From: Actinomyces marmotae
GTDB lineage: Bacteria; Actinomycetota; Actinomycetes; Actinomycetales; Actinomycetaceae
Assembly (NCBI RefSeq): GCF_013177295.1
Contig: NZ_CP053642.1
Coordinates: 496,001-560,000 of the forward strand
Direction of reading: 5' to 3'
Length of the DNA: 64,000 bases
Shown here: positions 17,557 through 26,844 of the stretch, in pieces
How the letters are laid out: each line of letters starts with the position of its first letter
How positions within the stretch are numbered: position 1 is the first letter of the stretch
Made by a program: the position numbers and the translations under genes
The notes under the pieces: generated by a model
The model's input: only the letters and a program-made list of their open reading frames with translations
Database searches by the model: none
Told to the model about the DNA's origin: nothing

Positions 17557-18320
17557 TCCTGGACTGGGGCGACGCCGAGGACGGCCTCGCTCTGGAACTT
17601 CTGGAAGGGGCCCGCGACGGGCATCGAGACGGGCACTGAGGGGAAGGGCAGGACCTCGGTGACGCCCACGGTCTCCGTGGGGGGCCCTGCCGCGACGAGT
17701 CGGCGGATCCGCTCCGCGGTGGCCCCGTCCAGCGGCGCCAGGGTCATGCAGACCGCCTCGACGAGGCTGGCGTAGGGGGAGCCGATGTCCGTCAGGGCGC
17801 TGCGCAGCACCTCGATGCCCTCGCGATGCGAGGCGAGCAGGGCGTCGGCGATCTCGTCGCCGTGCTCGGCGCTGCGCGCGGAGAGCTCCAGGACCACCGG
17901 GAGGTAGTCGGGGAGCTCGTCGCTGACCATCTCGTAACCGGAGGCGGCCAGGGCCTGCTTGAAGGCCACGAGGGCGGCCCCGCGCTGGCGCGTGTCACCC
18001 ACCGCGTAGTAGGTGAGGTACAGGCAGCAGCGCCGGCGCCGGTCGAAGACGTCCACGTAGTGCTCCGCCAGGGCGCGCTCACCGAGCCGGCGGGCCTCCG
18101 ACACGAAGCCGGCCAGGCGCTCCCGCACGACACCGGGCACGCCCTCCAGCGCCTCCTCGACGGCGTCCAGGCGCCTGCCCAGCTCCCCCTCCAAGGGGTA
18201 GTCCAGGAGGAGCGAGGCGCACATGTGCGCCGCGGCCCGCTGGGAGGCGGTCATCTCGACCGCCTCCAGGGGCTCTAGCGCCCGAGGGGGGCGCACAAAC
18301 AGGGCGCCGGGCGCGCTCAT
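17553..18320 (-). CDS. narJ: nitrate reductase assembly chaperone NarJ
   Basis: This 255-residue helical protein of the NarJ/TorD family helps insert the molybdenum cofactor into NarG before the complex docks on NarI. Recognisable parts are ASLLLDYPLEGELGRRLDAV and the YVDVFDRRRRCCLYLTYYAV block with the family's aromatic/Asp pattern, followed by GDTRQRGAALVAFK. It is coupled to narH and narI by 4-nt ATGA overlaps on both sides, as in classical narGHJI operons. It is not expected to be part of the mature enzyme. Confidence 0.95.
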   Translation of the reverse strand: MSAPGALFVRPPRALEPLEAVEMTASQRAAAHMCASLLLDYPLEGELGRRLDAVEEALEGVPGVVRERLAGFVSEARRLGERALAEHYVDVFDRRRRCCLYLTYYAVGDTRQRGAALVAFKQALAASGYEMVSDELPDYLPVVLELSARSAEHGDEIADALLASHREGIEVLRSALTDIGSPYASLVEAVCMTLAPLDGATAERIRRLVAAGPPTETVGVTEVLPFPSVPVSMPVAGPFQKFQSEAVLGVAPVQE

Positions 18321-20002
18321 CGAGGCGCCTCCCCGAGGCGCTCGACCACCGGGACCGGGCGGGTGTCGTCGTCCTCCAGGGGCATGCCGATCATGGGCAT
18401 GCCGGGGTGGTTCGCCGCGCCCTGGGAGTCCGGCCCCGCCGCGGGCACGGGGGAGCGGCGGATGGTCGGCAGGGGCAGGGAGACGGGGCCGTTGCCCGCC
18501 TGGCCGTGGAAGCCCGAGGCGTCGGAGTGGCAGGCCGACGGCGCGCCGTCGCCCAGCAGCATGCGCACGTCCTCGCCCATGGCCGCCATGCCGCGGGGGA
18601 TCTCCGGCTTGGCGGTGGGGATGACGTAGCGGTCGTCGTAGTTGGCGACGCCCAGCAGCTCGTACATGCTCCTCAGGGCGTCTCCGGTCATGCCGACGGC
18701 GGCGGCGATCTCCTCATTGGGCTCCTCTCCCACGCGGATGTCGCGCATGTAGGAGCGCATGGCGGCCAGGCGCCGCAGGACCCTCTCGACGACGTCGGTG
18801 TCGCCCGCCGTGAACAGGCCCGCCAGGTACTCCAGCGGGATGCGCATCTCGGAGACGGCGGTCAGCAGCACCCTGTGGTTCTCCCCGTCCAGGCCCGCGG
18901 CCACGGCCTCGTCGACGATCGGCGAGAGCGGCGGGATGTACCAGACCATCGGCAGGGTGCGGTACTCGGGGTGGATCGGCAGGGCCACCTGGTAGGTGGA
19001 GATGAGGTCCCACACCGGCGACTGCTGAGCCGCGGTGATCCAGGTCTCCGGGACGCCCTCGGCGCGGGCGCCCTTGATGACCTGCGGGTCATGGGGGTCC
19101 AGGAGGATGTCGCGCTGGGCCATGTAGAGATCGCGGGGGTCCTCGACGGCGGCCGCCTGGGAGACGCGGTCGGCGTCGTAGAGGAGGACTCCCAGGTAGC
19201 GCAGGCGCCCCACGCAGGTCTCGGAGCACACGGTCGGCATGCCGATCTCCAGGCGCGGGTAGCACAGGGTGCACTTCTCGGCCTTGCCGGAGGCGTGGTT
19301 GAAGTAGACCTTCTTGTAGGGGCAGGACGAGACGCACATGCGCCAACCACGGCAGGCGTCCTGGTCCACCAGCACGATGCCGTCCTCGGCGCGCTTGTAC
19401 ATGGCCCCGCTCGGGCAGGCCGACACGCAGGTGGGGTTGAGGCAGTGCTCGCAGATGCGCGGGAGGTAGAACATGAATGTGCGGTCGATCTCGGTGGAGA
19501 CGCGCTCGTTCATCCGCGCGAGCACCGGGTCCTCGGCCATGGTCTCCATTGAGCCGCCCAGGTTGTCATCCCAGTTGGGCCCCCAGGAGATCGTGGGCAT
19601 GTACTCGCCGGTCAGTTGGGACTTGGCGCGGGCCACCGGCAGCGCGGGGGAGTCCTTGGGGGCCGACAGAAGCTTGTCGTACTCGTAGGTCCACGGCTCG
19701 TAGTAGTCCTCGACCACCGGCATGTCCGGGTTGGCGAAGATCGTGGCGAGCTTGCGCAGGCGCCCGCCGGAGCGGGGCTTGAGCCGCCCGCCGGGGGTGC
19801 GCACCCACCCGCCCTTCCAGCGCTCCTGGTCCTCCCAGGCGCGCGGGTAGCCGACGCCCGGACGCGTCTCCACGTTGTTGAACCACATGTACTCGGTGCC
19901 CTCGCGGTTCGTCCAGGCCTGCTTGCAGGTCACGGAACAGGTGTGGCAGCCGATGCACTTGTCCAGGTTCATCACCATGGCGATCTGTGCCATGACCTTC
20001 AT
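18317..20002 (-). CDS. narH: respiratory nitrate reductase beta subunit NarH
   Basis: This 561-residue iron-sulfur subunit carries four clusters between NarI haems and NarG. The cysteine motifs are CIGCHTCSVTCKQAW (from residue 16), CEHCLNPTCVSACPSGAMYK, CRGWRMCVSSCPYKK (Trp marking the 3Fe-4S cluster) and CTLCYPRLEIGMPTVC. The open frame extends upstream, but the start at 20002 is chosen. It overlaps the narG stop as ATGA, has AGGAGG 10 nt upstream, and gives MKVMAQIAMVMNLDKC, which aligns end to end with the E. coli NarH N-terminus. The C-terminal 60 residues are Pro/Gly-rich and longer than in E. coli. Confidence 0.96.
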   Translation of the reverse strand: MKVMAQIAMVMNLDKCIGCHTCSVTCKQAWTNREGTEYMWFNNVETRPGVGYPRAWEDQERWKGGWVRTPGGRLKPRSGGRLRKLATIFANPDMPVVEDYYEPWTYEYDKLLSAPKDSPALPVARAKSQLTGEYMPTISWGPNWDDNLGGSMETMAEDPVLARMNERVSTEIDRTFMFYLPRICEHCLNPTCVSACPSGAMYKRAEDGIVLVDQDACRGWRMCVSSCPYKKVYFNHASGKAEKCTLCYPRLEIGMPTVCSETCVGRLRYLGVLLYDADRVSQAAAVEDPRDLYMAQRDILLDPHDPQVIKGARAEGVPETWITAAQQSPVWDLISTYQVALPIHPEYRTLPMVWYIPPLSPIVDEAVAAGLDGENHRVLLTAVSEMRIPLEYLAGLFTAGDTDVVERVLRRLAAMRSYMRDIRVGEEPNEEIAAAVGMTGDALRSMYELLGVANYDDRYVIPTAKPEIPRGMAAMGEDVRMLLGDGAPSACHSDASGFHGQAGNGPVSLPLPTIRRSPVPAAGPDSQGAANHPGMPMIGMPLEDDDTRPVPVVERLGEAPR

Positions 20003-23000
20003 CAGAACGTCACCTCCTGGTTGGTCCGACGGCGGATCAGGGTGACCTCGTCGCGGTTGTTGCCCGTGGGGCCGATGTAGTTGAACGCGTAGGTGAACTG
20101 GCCGTAGCCGCCGGTGAAGTGGCTGGGCTTGAGGATGATGCGGGTGAGCGAGTTGTGCGTCCCCCCGCGCCGCCCCGAGCGCTCGGTCAGCGGGGTGTTC
20201 ATGGTGCGGTCCTGGGCGTGGTGCATGAGGACCATGCCCTCGGGCACGCGGTGTGAGACGTTGGCCCGGGCCGCCACGATGCCGTTGCGGTTGTAGGCCT
20301 CCACCCACTCGTTGTCCCGCACCCCGATCTTCTCGGCGTCGGCGGGGCTCATCCACACCTGCTGGCCGCCTCGGCCCAGCGTGAGCATGTGGAGGTTGTC
20401 GTAGTACTGGGAGTGGATCGACCACTTGTTGTGCGCGGTGATGTAGCGCACCGCCACCTCGACGGCGCCCTCCTCCGAGGGGCCCACGTGACCCACGGGC
20501 TTCTCCCCGTACAGGGCGGTGAAGTCCAGTGGGGGCCGGTACTGGGGGAGGGATTCGCCCATGTCGATCATCCAGTCGTGATCGAGGTAGTAGTGCATGC
20601 GGCCGGTGACCGTGTGCCAGGGCTTGTCGTGCTCGACGTTGACGCAGAAGGCGGTGTAGCGGCGCCCCCCGTGCTCAGATCCGGACCACTCCGGGGTCGT
20701 GATGACGCCGACGGGCGCGTCCTGGGTCTGGCGGAAGGTGACCTGCTTGCCGGCCTCCTCCTGGCTCAGCTCGATGAGGTCGGTGCCGGTGCGCTTGGAC
20801 AGGGTCGCCCAGCCCTGAGTGGCCAGGCGCCCGTTGGTGGCCCCCGACATGTGCATGACGCCGTCGCCGGCGCGGATGGGGGTGTCCACGAGGGGGCGGC
20901 CCTGCGCCGCGCCCTCGCCAGTGCCGTGGGCGGCGGCCAGGGCGCCCATCTCCTTGTCCGGGATGAGCATGATGCCCTTGGCGGGGATGCCGACCTTGTC
21001 CGCCAGCGGGCCCAGGGCGTTGAACTTGTTGAGGATCTGGGTGTAGTCGCGCTCCACGGGCACGAGCTTGGGCATGGTCACCCCCGGCACCCAGCCCTCG
21101 GGCAGCCCCGAGATGTCCCCGTGGGCCATGGTGAGGGCCTCGGGGGTGTCGTGGTTGATGGGCGCGGCGATGACGTCGGTCTGGGTGCCCAGGTGGGTCG
21201 GCGCCCACTGGGAGACCATGCGCGCGAGCTGCTGGTAGATGTCGAAGTCGCTGCGGGCCTCCCACGGCGGGTCGATCGCCATGTTGAAGGAGTGGATGAA
21301 GGGGTGCATGTCCGTGGTGGACAGGTCGTACTTCTCGTACCACGTGGCCGCGGGCAGGACGATGTCGGAGTGCAGGGTCGTGGAGGTGTTGCGGAAGTCC
21401 GCGGTCCACATGAGATCGAGCTTGCCTTTGGGCGCCTCGCGCCAGGTGACCGAGGCCGGGCGCAGCGCCTCGGGGGTCTCCTGGGCGTTGACGTCGTTGT
21501 CGGCGCCGATCATGTGCCGCAGGAAGAACTCGGTGCCCTTGGCGGATGAGCCGAGCAGGTTGGTGCGCCAGTTGGCCAGGATCCTCGGGAAGTTCTCCGG
21601 GGCGTCGGGGTCCTCGCAGGCGAAGCGCAGCTCCCCGCTGGTGAGTTGGGAGACCACGTAGTCGGCCTCGCTCATACCCGCCTCCTTGGCCTGCTGGCCC
21701 AGCAGCAGCGGGGAGCGGTTGAAGGTGGGGTAGGAGGGCATCCAGCCGCGCTTCATGGCCTCGACCATGACGTCGGTGGTGGTCTTGCCGGTCAGGGTGC
21801 CCGCGCCCAGTGGCGAGGCGACGCGCTCGACCCGGGTGGCGTCGTAGCGCCACTGGCTGGTGGTCAGGTACCAGAAGCCGGTGGAGATCATGTGGCGCGG
21901 GGGGCGCGCCCAGTCCAGGGCGAAGGCCCACTGCTGCCATCCTCCGATGGGGCGGACCTTCTCCTGGCCCACGTAGTGGGCCCATCCGCCGCCGTTGACG
22001 CCCTGGGTCCCGCACATGGAGGTCAGCGCGAGGATCGCCCGGTAGATCTCGTCGGCGTGGTAGTAGTGGTTGATGCCCGCGCCCATGATGATCTGGGAGC
22101 GGCCGCGGGTCTGGGCGGCGTTGGCGGCGAAGTCGCGCGCCGCCCGGATGAGGGCGGGCCCGGAGACGCCGCAGTGCTCGGTGGCCCAGGCGGGCGTGCC
22201 GGGCACGGTGGCGTCCTGGTAGTCGACGGGCCACGCCCCCGGCAGCCCGGGGCGCTCGACGGCGTAGTTGGCCAGGAGGATGTCGTAGACGGTGGTCACC
22301 AGCGTGCCGTCGGCCAGCCGGGTGGCGGGCACGCCCCGGTGGATGATGCCGCCGCCCACGGTGCCGGTGGGCGTGGCCGAGGCGGGCAGGTCGAAGCGGG
22401 GCAGGAGCAGCTCGGTGGGCTCGACCCGCGCGCCGGCGCCCTCCAGTTCCTCGATGCTCATGACCGGGTCGACGCCGTCCATGCGCAGGTTCCAGTGGCC
22501 GAGCCCCTCATCGGTGAAGCGGTCGGCCAGGGTGCCGCGCGGGTCGGCCGGGCCGCTGGCGCGGTCCCACACCAGGGGGCGGAACTCGTTCTTCGGCATG
22601 CCCTCGGCCACCCCCGGCACCCGGTCCGCGGTGAGGAAGCGCCCGGGAATCATGCCGGTGCCGTCGGGGGCTCGCACGAGCTCGACGAGGAAGGGGGCGT
22701 CGGTGCACTTCCTCATGTAGTCCAGGAAGTAGGGGGTGCGCGCCCCGACGTGGAACTCCTTGAGGATGACGTGTCCCATGGCCATGGCGGCGGCGCCGTC
22801 GGTGCCGGGGGCCACGCGCAGCCACTGGTCGGCGAACTTCGTGTTGTCGGTGTAGTCGGGGGAGACCGCCACGACCTTCGTGCCGTGGTAGCGGGCCTCG
22901 GTCATGAAGTGCGCGTCGGGCGTGCGGGTCAGGGGGATGTTGGAGCCCCACATGATGAGGAACTCGGAGTTGTACCAGTCGCCGGCCTCGGGCACGTCCG

Positions 23001-23790
23001 TCTGGTCCCCGAAGACCTGGGGGGAGGCGGGCGGCAGGTCCGCGTACCAGTCGTAGAAGGACAGCATGGCGCCGCCGATGAGCTCGTGGAAGCGGGCGCC
23101 CGCCCCGTAGGAGATCATGGACATGGCGGGGATGACGGAGAAGCCGGCGCAGCGGTCCGGTCCCCAGGTCCGGATCGTGTGGACGTAGGCGGCGGCGATG
23201 ATCTCCATGGCGTCGTCCCAGCCGACCCTGACCATCCCGCCCTTGCCGCGGGCCGACTTGTAGGCCCGGGCGGTCTCGGGGGTGTCGGTGATCTCGGCCC
23301 AGGCGGCGACGGCGTCGCCCCCGTTGCGCTCCTTGGCGTCGCGGAAGGCGTCGAGCAGGACGGAGCGCACGTAGGGATAGCGGATGCGCGTGGGGGAGTA
23401 GGTGTACCAGGAGAAGGCCGCGCCGCGCGGGCAGCCGCGGGGCTCGTAGTCCGGCATGTCCGCCGGGGTGGCCGGGTAGTTGGTGATCTGCTTCTCCCAG
23501 GTGATGACGCCGTCGGTCACGTAGACCTCCCAGGCGCATGAGCCGGTGCAGTTCACGCCGTGGGTGGAGTGGACCATCTTGTCGTGGCTCCACCGGTGCC
23601 GGTAGAAGGCGTCGGCTTCCCGCCCGCCCTCGAGGAAGAGCCTGCGCGCGTCGTTGGAGGCCTTGCCTCGGCGCAGGTAGGAGCCGAGGCCGTACAGGGA
23701 CGCGCCGGGCTCTGCCACCGCTGCCGCATCCTCGGAGATCATCGGGGCGCTCGGCTGGGCGAGGCGCCTCGGGTCTGCTGGACTGGTCAT
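20002..23790 (-). CDS. narG: respiratory nitrate reductase alpha subunit NarG
   Basis: This 1262-residue catalytic subunit of the membrane-bound enzyme reduces nitrate to nitrite on the cytoplasmic face. The N-terminal cluster motif is HGVNCTGSCAW, with His as one ligand as in NarG, and is followed by EPRGCPRGAAFSWY. The molybdenum-ligand Asp lies in LSFYDWYADLP at about residue 225. A bis-MGD cofactor is expected, which fits the nearby mobA, moeA and moa genes. GAAGGAC precedes the ATG. It follows narK by 141 bp and begins the narGHJI-modA-modBC string. Confidence 0.97.
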   Translation of the reverse strand: MTSPADPRRLAQPSAPMISEDAAAVAEPGASLYGLGSYLRRGKASNDARRLFLEGGREADAFYRHRWSHDKMVHSTHGVNCTGSCAWEVYVTDGVITWEKQITNYPATPADMPDYEPRGCPRGAAFSWYTYSPTRIRYPYVRSVLLDAFRDAKERNGGDAVAAWAEITDTPETARAYKSARGKGGMVRVGWDDAMEIIAAAYVHTIRTWGPDRCAGFSVIPAMSMISYGAGARFHELIGGAMLSFYDWYADLPPASPQVFGDQTDVPEAGDWYNSEFLIMWGSNIPLTRTPDAHFMTEARYHGTKVVAVSPDYTDNTKFADQWLRVAPGTDGAAAMAMGHVILKEFHVGARTPYFLDYMRKCTDAPFLVELVRAPDGTGMIPGRFLTADRVPGVAEGMPKNEFRPLVWDRASGPADPRGTLADRFTDEGLGHWNLRMDGVDPVMSIEELEGAGARVEPTELLLPRFDLPASATPTGTVGGGIIHRGVPATRLADGTLVTTVYDILLANYAVERPGLPGAWPVDYQDATVPGTPAWATEHCGVSGPALIRAARDFAANAAQTRGRSQIIMGAGINHYYHADEIYRAILALTSMCGTQGVNGGGWAHYVGQEKVRPIGGWQQWAFALDWARPPRHMISTGFWYLTTSQWRYDATRVERVASPLGAGTLTGKTTTDVMVEAMKRGWMPSYPTFNRSPLLLGQQAKEAGMSEADYVVSQLTSGELRFACEDPDAPENFPRILANWRTNLLGSSAKGTEFFLRHMIGADNDVNAQETPEALRPASVTWREAPKGKLDLMWTADFRNTSTTLHSDIVLPAATWYEKYDLSTTDMHPFIHSFNMAIDPPWEARSDFDIYQQLARMVSQWAPTHLGTQTDVIAAPINHDTPEALTMAHGDISGLPEGWVPGVTMPKLVPVERDYTQILNKFNALGPLADKVGIPAKGIMLIPDKEMGALAAAHGTGEGAAQGRPLVDTPIRAGDGVMHMSGATNGRLATQGWATLSKRTGTDLIELSQEEAGKQVTFRQTQDAPVGVITTPEWSGSEHGGRRYTAFCVNVEHDKPWHTVTGRMHYYLDHDWMIDMGESLPQYRPPLDFTALYGEKPVGHVGPSEEGAVEVAVRYITAHNKWSIHSQYYDNLHMLTLGRGGQQVWMSPADAEKIGVRDNEWVEAYNRNGIVAARANVSHRVPEGMVLMHHAQDRTMNTPLTERSGRRGGTHNSLTRIILKPSHFTGGYGQFTYAFNYIGPTGNNRDEVTLIRRRTNQEVTF

Positions 23791-23931
23791 CTGGAGTCCT
23801 TCAGTGAGAGTGGGTGGAGTGGTGGGCGGAGGTGGGGCGGCGGCACGGTTGGCTTGGCCGGCGCGGTTGGCTCGGCCGCCCGATGCGGCCCCGTCACCGC
23901 GGATGGCTCCGGGTGGCGGGGCCGGTGGTGA

Positions 23932-25257
23932 TCAGCCCGGGCGCTTGGCGTTCGGGCGCGCGTAGCGGATCCAGCAGATGACGGCGCACAGAGCGCAGTA
24001 GGCGGCGCAGGCGAAGAAGAAGGTCGAGGCCGGCATGGCGGCCAGCGCCACGCCGACGAGGAAGGGGCCTAGCGAGGCGACGGCGGCGGTGAAGCCGATG
24101 GCGCCGCCGGCCTGGCGCTTGGGCATGATCATGGGCATCTGCTTGAAGGTGGCGGCGTTGCCGACGCCCGCGAAGAAGAACATGGCCAGCAGGCCGGCCA
24201 TGAAGACCTTGAAGTCCCCGACGGAGTCGACCATGGTCAGCTGCCAGCCGCAGAACCCGAGGGTCGCCGCCATGCCGATCGCGGAGACGAAGGTCCAGAT
24301 GGCGCCGCCGAAGCGGTCGCACAGCGGGCCCCAGGCGAAGCGCAGCAGCGAGCCGATGAAGGTGCCCAGGAAGGCGTAGCTGGCGCCCTTGGGCAGGCCG
24401 GTGAGGCCGGCGTCGGCCAGGGCGGAGGCGGCGCCGTAGTTGTTGTTGATGATGAGGGCCGTCTGGGCGGCGAATCCGGAGAAGATGCCGAAGGTCATGA
24501 TGTACAGGACCGTCATGAGCCAGGTGTCGATGTTGCCGAAGATGTCCAACTGCTCCTTGACGTTCGCCTTGACCGGCACGTCCTTGAGGTAGATGAAGGC
24601 GAGGAGGGCGGCCAGGACGGACCAGGGCAGGAAGAAGACGGTCGCGTTGACCACCATGGGGGCGCCCGCGGAGTGGCGCTCCACCCAGGTCAGGCCGAAC
24701 AGGGAGGTGGACATGAGGAAGGGCGCGGCGAGCTGGATGATGCCCGCGCCGATGTTGCCCAGGCCGCCCTGGAGGCCCAGGGCGGTGCCGGACAGGCGCT
24801 TGGGGAAGAAGAAGCCGGTGGAGGGCATGTAGCCGGAGAACGTGGCGGCGCCGACGCCGCAGGTGAAGGCCAGGCCGAGGAGGACCCCGTAGGAGGTGGA
24901 GGGGTTCTGGACGGCGGAGAACCAGCCGAGCATCGGCAGCAGGTAGAGCAGGGAGGAGATGCCGATCATCTTGCGCGTGCCGATGGTGGCCGGCAGGAAC
25001 ATGTAGATCAGTCGCAGGAGGCCGCAGGACAGGCCGGGCATCGAGGTCAGCCAGTAGAGCTGGTTCTTGCTCAGCGCGAAGCCGATCTCGTTGAGGCGCG
25101 GGGCGATGGCGCTCGGCAGGAACCAGACCGTGAAGCCGAGCATGAGGGAGAAGGTGGTGATGGCCAGGGTGCGCCAGGCGATGGACGAGGACCAGTTCTC
25201 GGGCTCCTCGGGGTTCCATCCGGTGAGGGTCCGGCCGGTGGTGTCGAGCGTGGGCAA
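23932..25257 (-). CDS. narK: nitrate/nitrite transporter NarK (MFS)
   Basis: This 441-residue major facilitator has about 12 membrane helices. It contains the nitrate-porter segments LMLGFTVWFLPSAIAPRL near the N-terminus and FFAGVGNAATFKQMPMIM in the second half, the Gly-rich nitrate signature region. The frame is open 24 codons further upstream, but TTG at 25257 is preferred. It has AGGAG at a 5-nt spacing and gives a natural N-terminus, MPTLDTTGRTLTGWN, while the upstream extension is Arg-rich and unlike the family. It imports nitrate or exchanges it for nitrite, feeding the NarG active site. Confidence 0.92.
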   Translation of the reverse strand: MPTLDTTGRTLTGWNPEEPENWSSSIAWRTLAITTFSLMLGFTVWFLPSAIAPRLNEIGFALSKNQLYWLTSMPGLSCGLLRLIYMFLPATIGTRKMIGISSLLYLLPMLGWFSAVQNPSTSYGVLLGLAFTCGVGAATFSGYMPSTGFFFPKRLSGTALGLQGGLGNIGAGIIQLAAPFLMSTSLFGLTWVERHSAGAPMVVNATVFFLPWSVLAALLAFIYLKDVPVKANVKEQLDIFGNIDTWLMTVLYIMTFGIFSGFAAQTALIINNNYGAASALADAGLTGLPKGASYAFLGTFIGSLLRFAWGPLCDRFGGAIWTFVSAIGMAATLGFCGWQLTMVDSVGDFKVFMAGLLAMFFFAGVGNAATFKQMPMIMPKRQAGGAIGFTAAVASLGPFLVGVALAAMPASTFFFACAAYCALCAVICWIRYARPNAKRPG

Positions 25258-25498
25258 GATGTCTCCTGGGAGGTGGGCGGCGTCGTCGTCGCCGAGCGCG
25301 CGCCGCGGTTGTTCACGGCGAGCGCGCATGGCGAGCGGCCCCGCGTGGGGCGTCCGTCCATGATGCCCGAAATACGCCGGAGAGTCCCGGTGTAATAGGA
25401 AAGGTACTGGCGAGCCGGGCGAAGAAGGGAGCCCCCCGAAGCGACGCCTCGCCCCTTAAGGTTACGAGCGAGTCACGTAATCCCCGTCTCCCCCTCCC

Positions 25499-25530
25499 GA
25501 GACCGGTCGAAAACAGGAGCGAGACCGGTC
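25499..25530. repeat. two 22-bp-spaced GAGACCGGTC repeats in the mogA promoter
   Basis: GAGACCGGTC occurs at 25499-25508 and 25521-25530, joined by GAAAACAGGAGC. The octamer GACCGGTC is its own reverse complement. The second copy lies between the expected -35 and -10 of mogA. The same 22-bp unit, including the GAAAACAGG spacer, recurs at 56343-56418. Confidence 0.8.
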
Positions 25531-25540
25531 CTGGCGCCGT

Positions 25541-25546
25541 TACCGT
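25541..25546 (+). promoter_or_regulatory. -10 box for leaderless mogA transcript
   Basis: TACCGT is followed by 6 nt and the ATG at 25553, the same arrangement and hexamer as at hisN. There is no Shine-Dalgarno. Confidence 0.5.
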
Positions 25547-25552
25547 GGGGCC

Positions 25553-26164
25553 ATGAGCACTCCGACGCCCCCAGTTCCCGCCACCAGCGCCACCAGCGCC
25601 GCCAGCGCCACAGCGCGCCCCGACCCGGCGCCGGCCGACGAGCCCATCGCTCAGAAGCGCCTCGCCCCCATGACCGGCACCGTGCGTGGTGCGGTCATCA
25701 CCGTCTCCGACCGCTGCGCGCGCGGCTCCCGCCCCGACGAGTCCGGCCCCCTCGCCCAGCGCCTCCTGGCCGAGCACGGCGTCGTCGTCGAGGCGGTCCG
25801 CCTCATCCCCGACGGCGCCCAGGAGGTCCGCGCCGCCATCGAGGAGGCCATCGCCGACGGCGCCCGCGTCATCCTGACCACCGGCGGCACCGGCGTCACC
25901 CCCAGGGACCTGACCCCCGAGGGCACCGCGCCGCTCCTGGTCGCGCGGCTGGAGGGCATCGAGGCCCAGATTCGCTCCCACGGCCTGACCAAGACGCCGC
26001 TCGCGGGCCTGTCCCGGGGCTACGTGGGGGTCACCTCGCGCGACGCCGACGGCGCCCTCGTCGTCAACGCCCCCGGCTCCAAGGGCGGGGTTAAGGACTC
26101 GATCACCGTGGTGGGGCCGCTCATCCCGCATGTGCTGGAGCAGCTCGGCGGCGGGGATCACTGA
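25553..26164 (+). CDS. mogA: MogA/MoaB family molybdenum cofactor protein
   Basis: This 203-residue protein of the molybdopterin-binding (MogA/MoaB/Cnx1G) fold catalyses adenylylation of molybdopterin before metal insertion. Motifs are RGAVITVSDRCARG (from about residue 43), VILTTGGTGVTPRDLTPE and VVNAPGSKGGVKDSI. An Ala/Pro-rich N-terminal tail of about 38 residues precedes the domain. ATG 25670 would remove it, but the promoter spacing favours 25553. It is divergent from narK and convergent with mobA. MogA and MoaB cannot be told apart on sequence alone here. Confidence 0.9.
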   Translation: MSTPTPPVPATSATSAASATARPDPAPADEPIAQKRLAPMTGTVRGAVITVSDRCARGSRPDESGPLAQRLLAEHGVVVEAVRLIPDGAQEVRAAIEEAIADGARVILTTGGTGVTPRDLTPEGTAPLLVARLEGIEAQIRSHGLTKTPLAGLSRGYVGVTSRDADGALVVNAPGSKGGVKDSITVVGPLIPHVLEQLGGGDH

Positions 26165-26220
26165 GGCCGGATCCGCTGAGCCGGGACCCGCGCGGACCGG
26201 TGAGGCCGGGCGCTCCGGCC

Positions 26221-26844
26221 TTATCTCCGCCAGGCGCGCACCTGCTCCCAGGTGTCGAGGTCCCGGGCGGCGCCGGCTGTGCCGGTCACCTCCTGCACGC
26301 GCAGCGCCCCCAGCGCCCGGCGCACGGCGATATCCCGCAGCGCTCGGCCCCCCGGCGCCACCGCCCCGCGCAGCGCGGGGGTCCTGTAGACGCCGAGCAG
26401 GTACTGCGTGTGATCCCCGGCCTGGGCACAGGCGCCGTCTACCCCCGCGCCGGCCCGCTTGGCCAGAAGCGCCCCCAGGAGCGCGGGTAGGGCGGCCGGG
26501 GCCCCGGGCGCGTCACAGGTCAGCACGGCCGTCACGGGCGCGGCCCCAACCGGCCCGCCGCCTGCGGCCAGGGCCTCGAGTCCGGCGGCGATCCCCGCCA
26601 CCGGCCCTCCCAGCGGCGGGTCCTCCAGGGCCCGCAGCACCCCCGCGGGCAGCGCCACCTCCCCGGGGGCGACGACGACGGTCCGCCCCGGGGGGATCCC
26701 CCCGCTGGCGCGCAGGGCGCCGATCCCCTCCAGGACGTGGTCGAGCAGGCGCCGACCGGCCAGAAGCACATCCGGCTTCGAGACCCCGCCCAGGCGGCGG
26801 GCGGTCCCTCCCGCGAGGACGACGGCGTCAAGCGCGCCGGTCAT
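26221..26844 (-). CDS. mobA: molybdenum cofactor guanylyltransferase (MobA-like NTP transferase)
   Basis: This 207-residue nucleotidyltransferase contains VVLAGGTARRLGGVSKPDV near the N-terminus (the LAGG-RxG-K signature). A LTCDAPG at about residue 108 supplies the metal-binding Asp. MobA attaches GMP to Mo-molybdopterin to make the bis-MGD cofactor that NarG requires. The sequence is Ala/Gly-rich and fairly diverged. A cobalamin or other NTP-transferase role is possible in principle, but overlap with moaC (4 nt, ATGA) and the operon moeA-moaC-mobA support the Moco assignment. Confidence 0.85.
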   Translation of the reverse strand: MTGALDAVVLAGGTARRLGGVSKPDVLLAGRRLLDHVLEGIGALRASGGIPPGRTVVVAPGEVALPAGVLRALEDPPLGGPVAGIAAGLEALAAGGGPVGAAPVTAVLTCDAPGAPAALPALLGALLAKRAGAGVDGACAQAGDHTQYLLGVYRTPALRGAVAPGGRALRDIAVRRALGALRVQEVTGTAGAARDLDTWEQVRAWRR

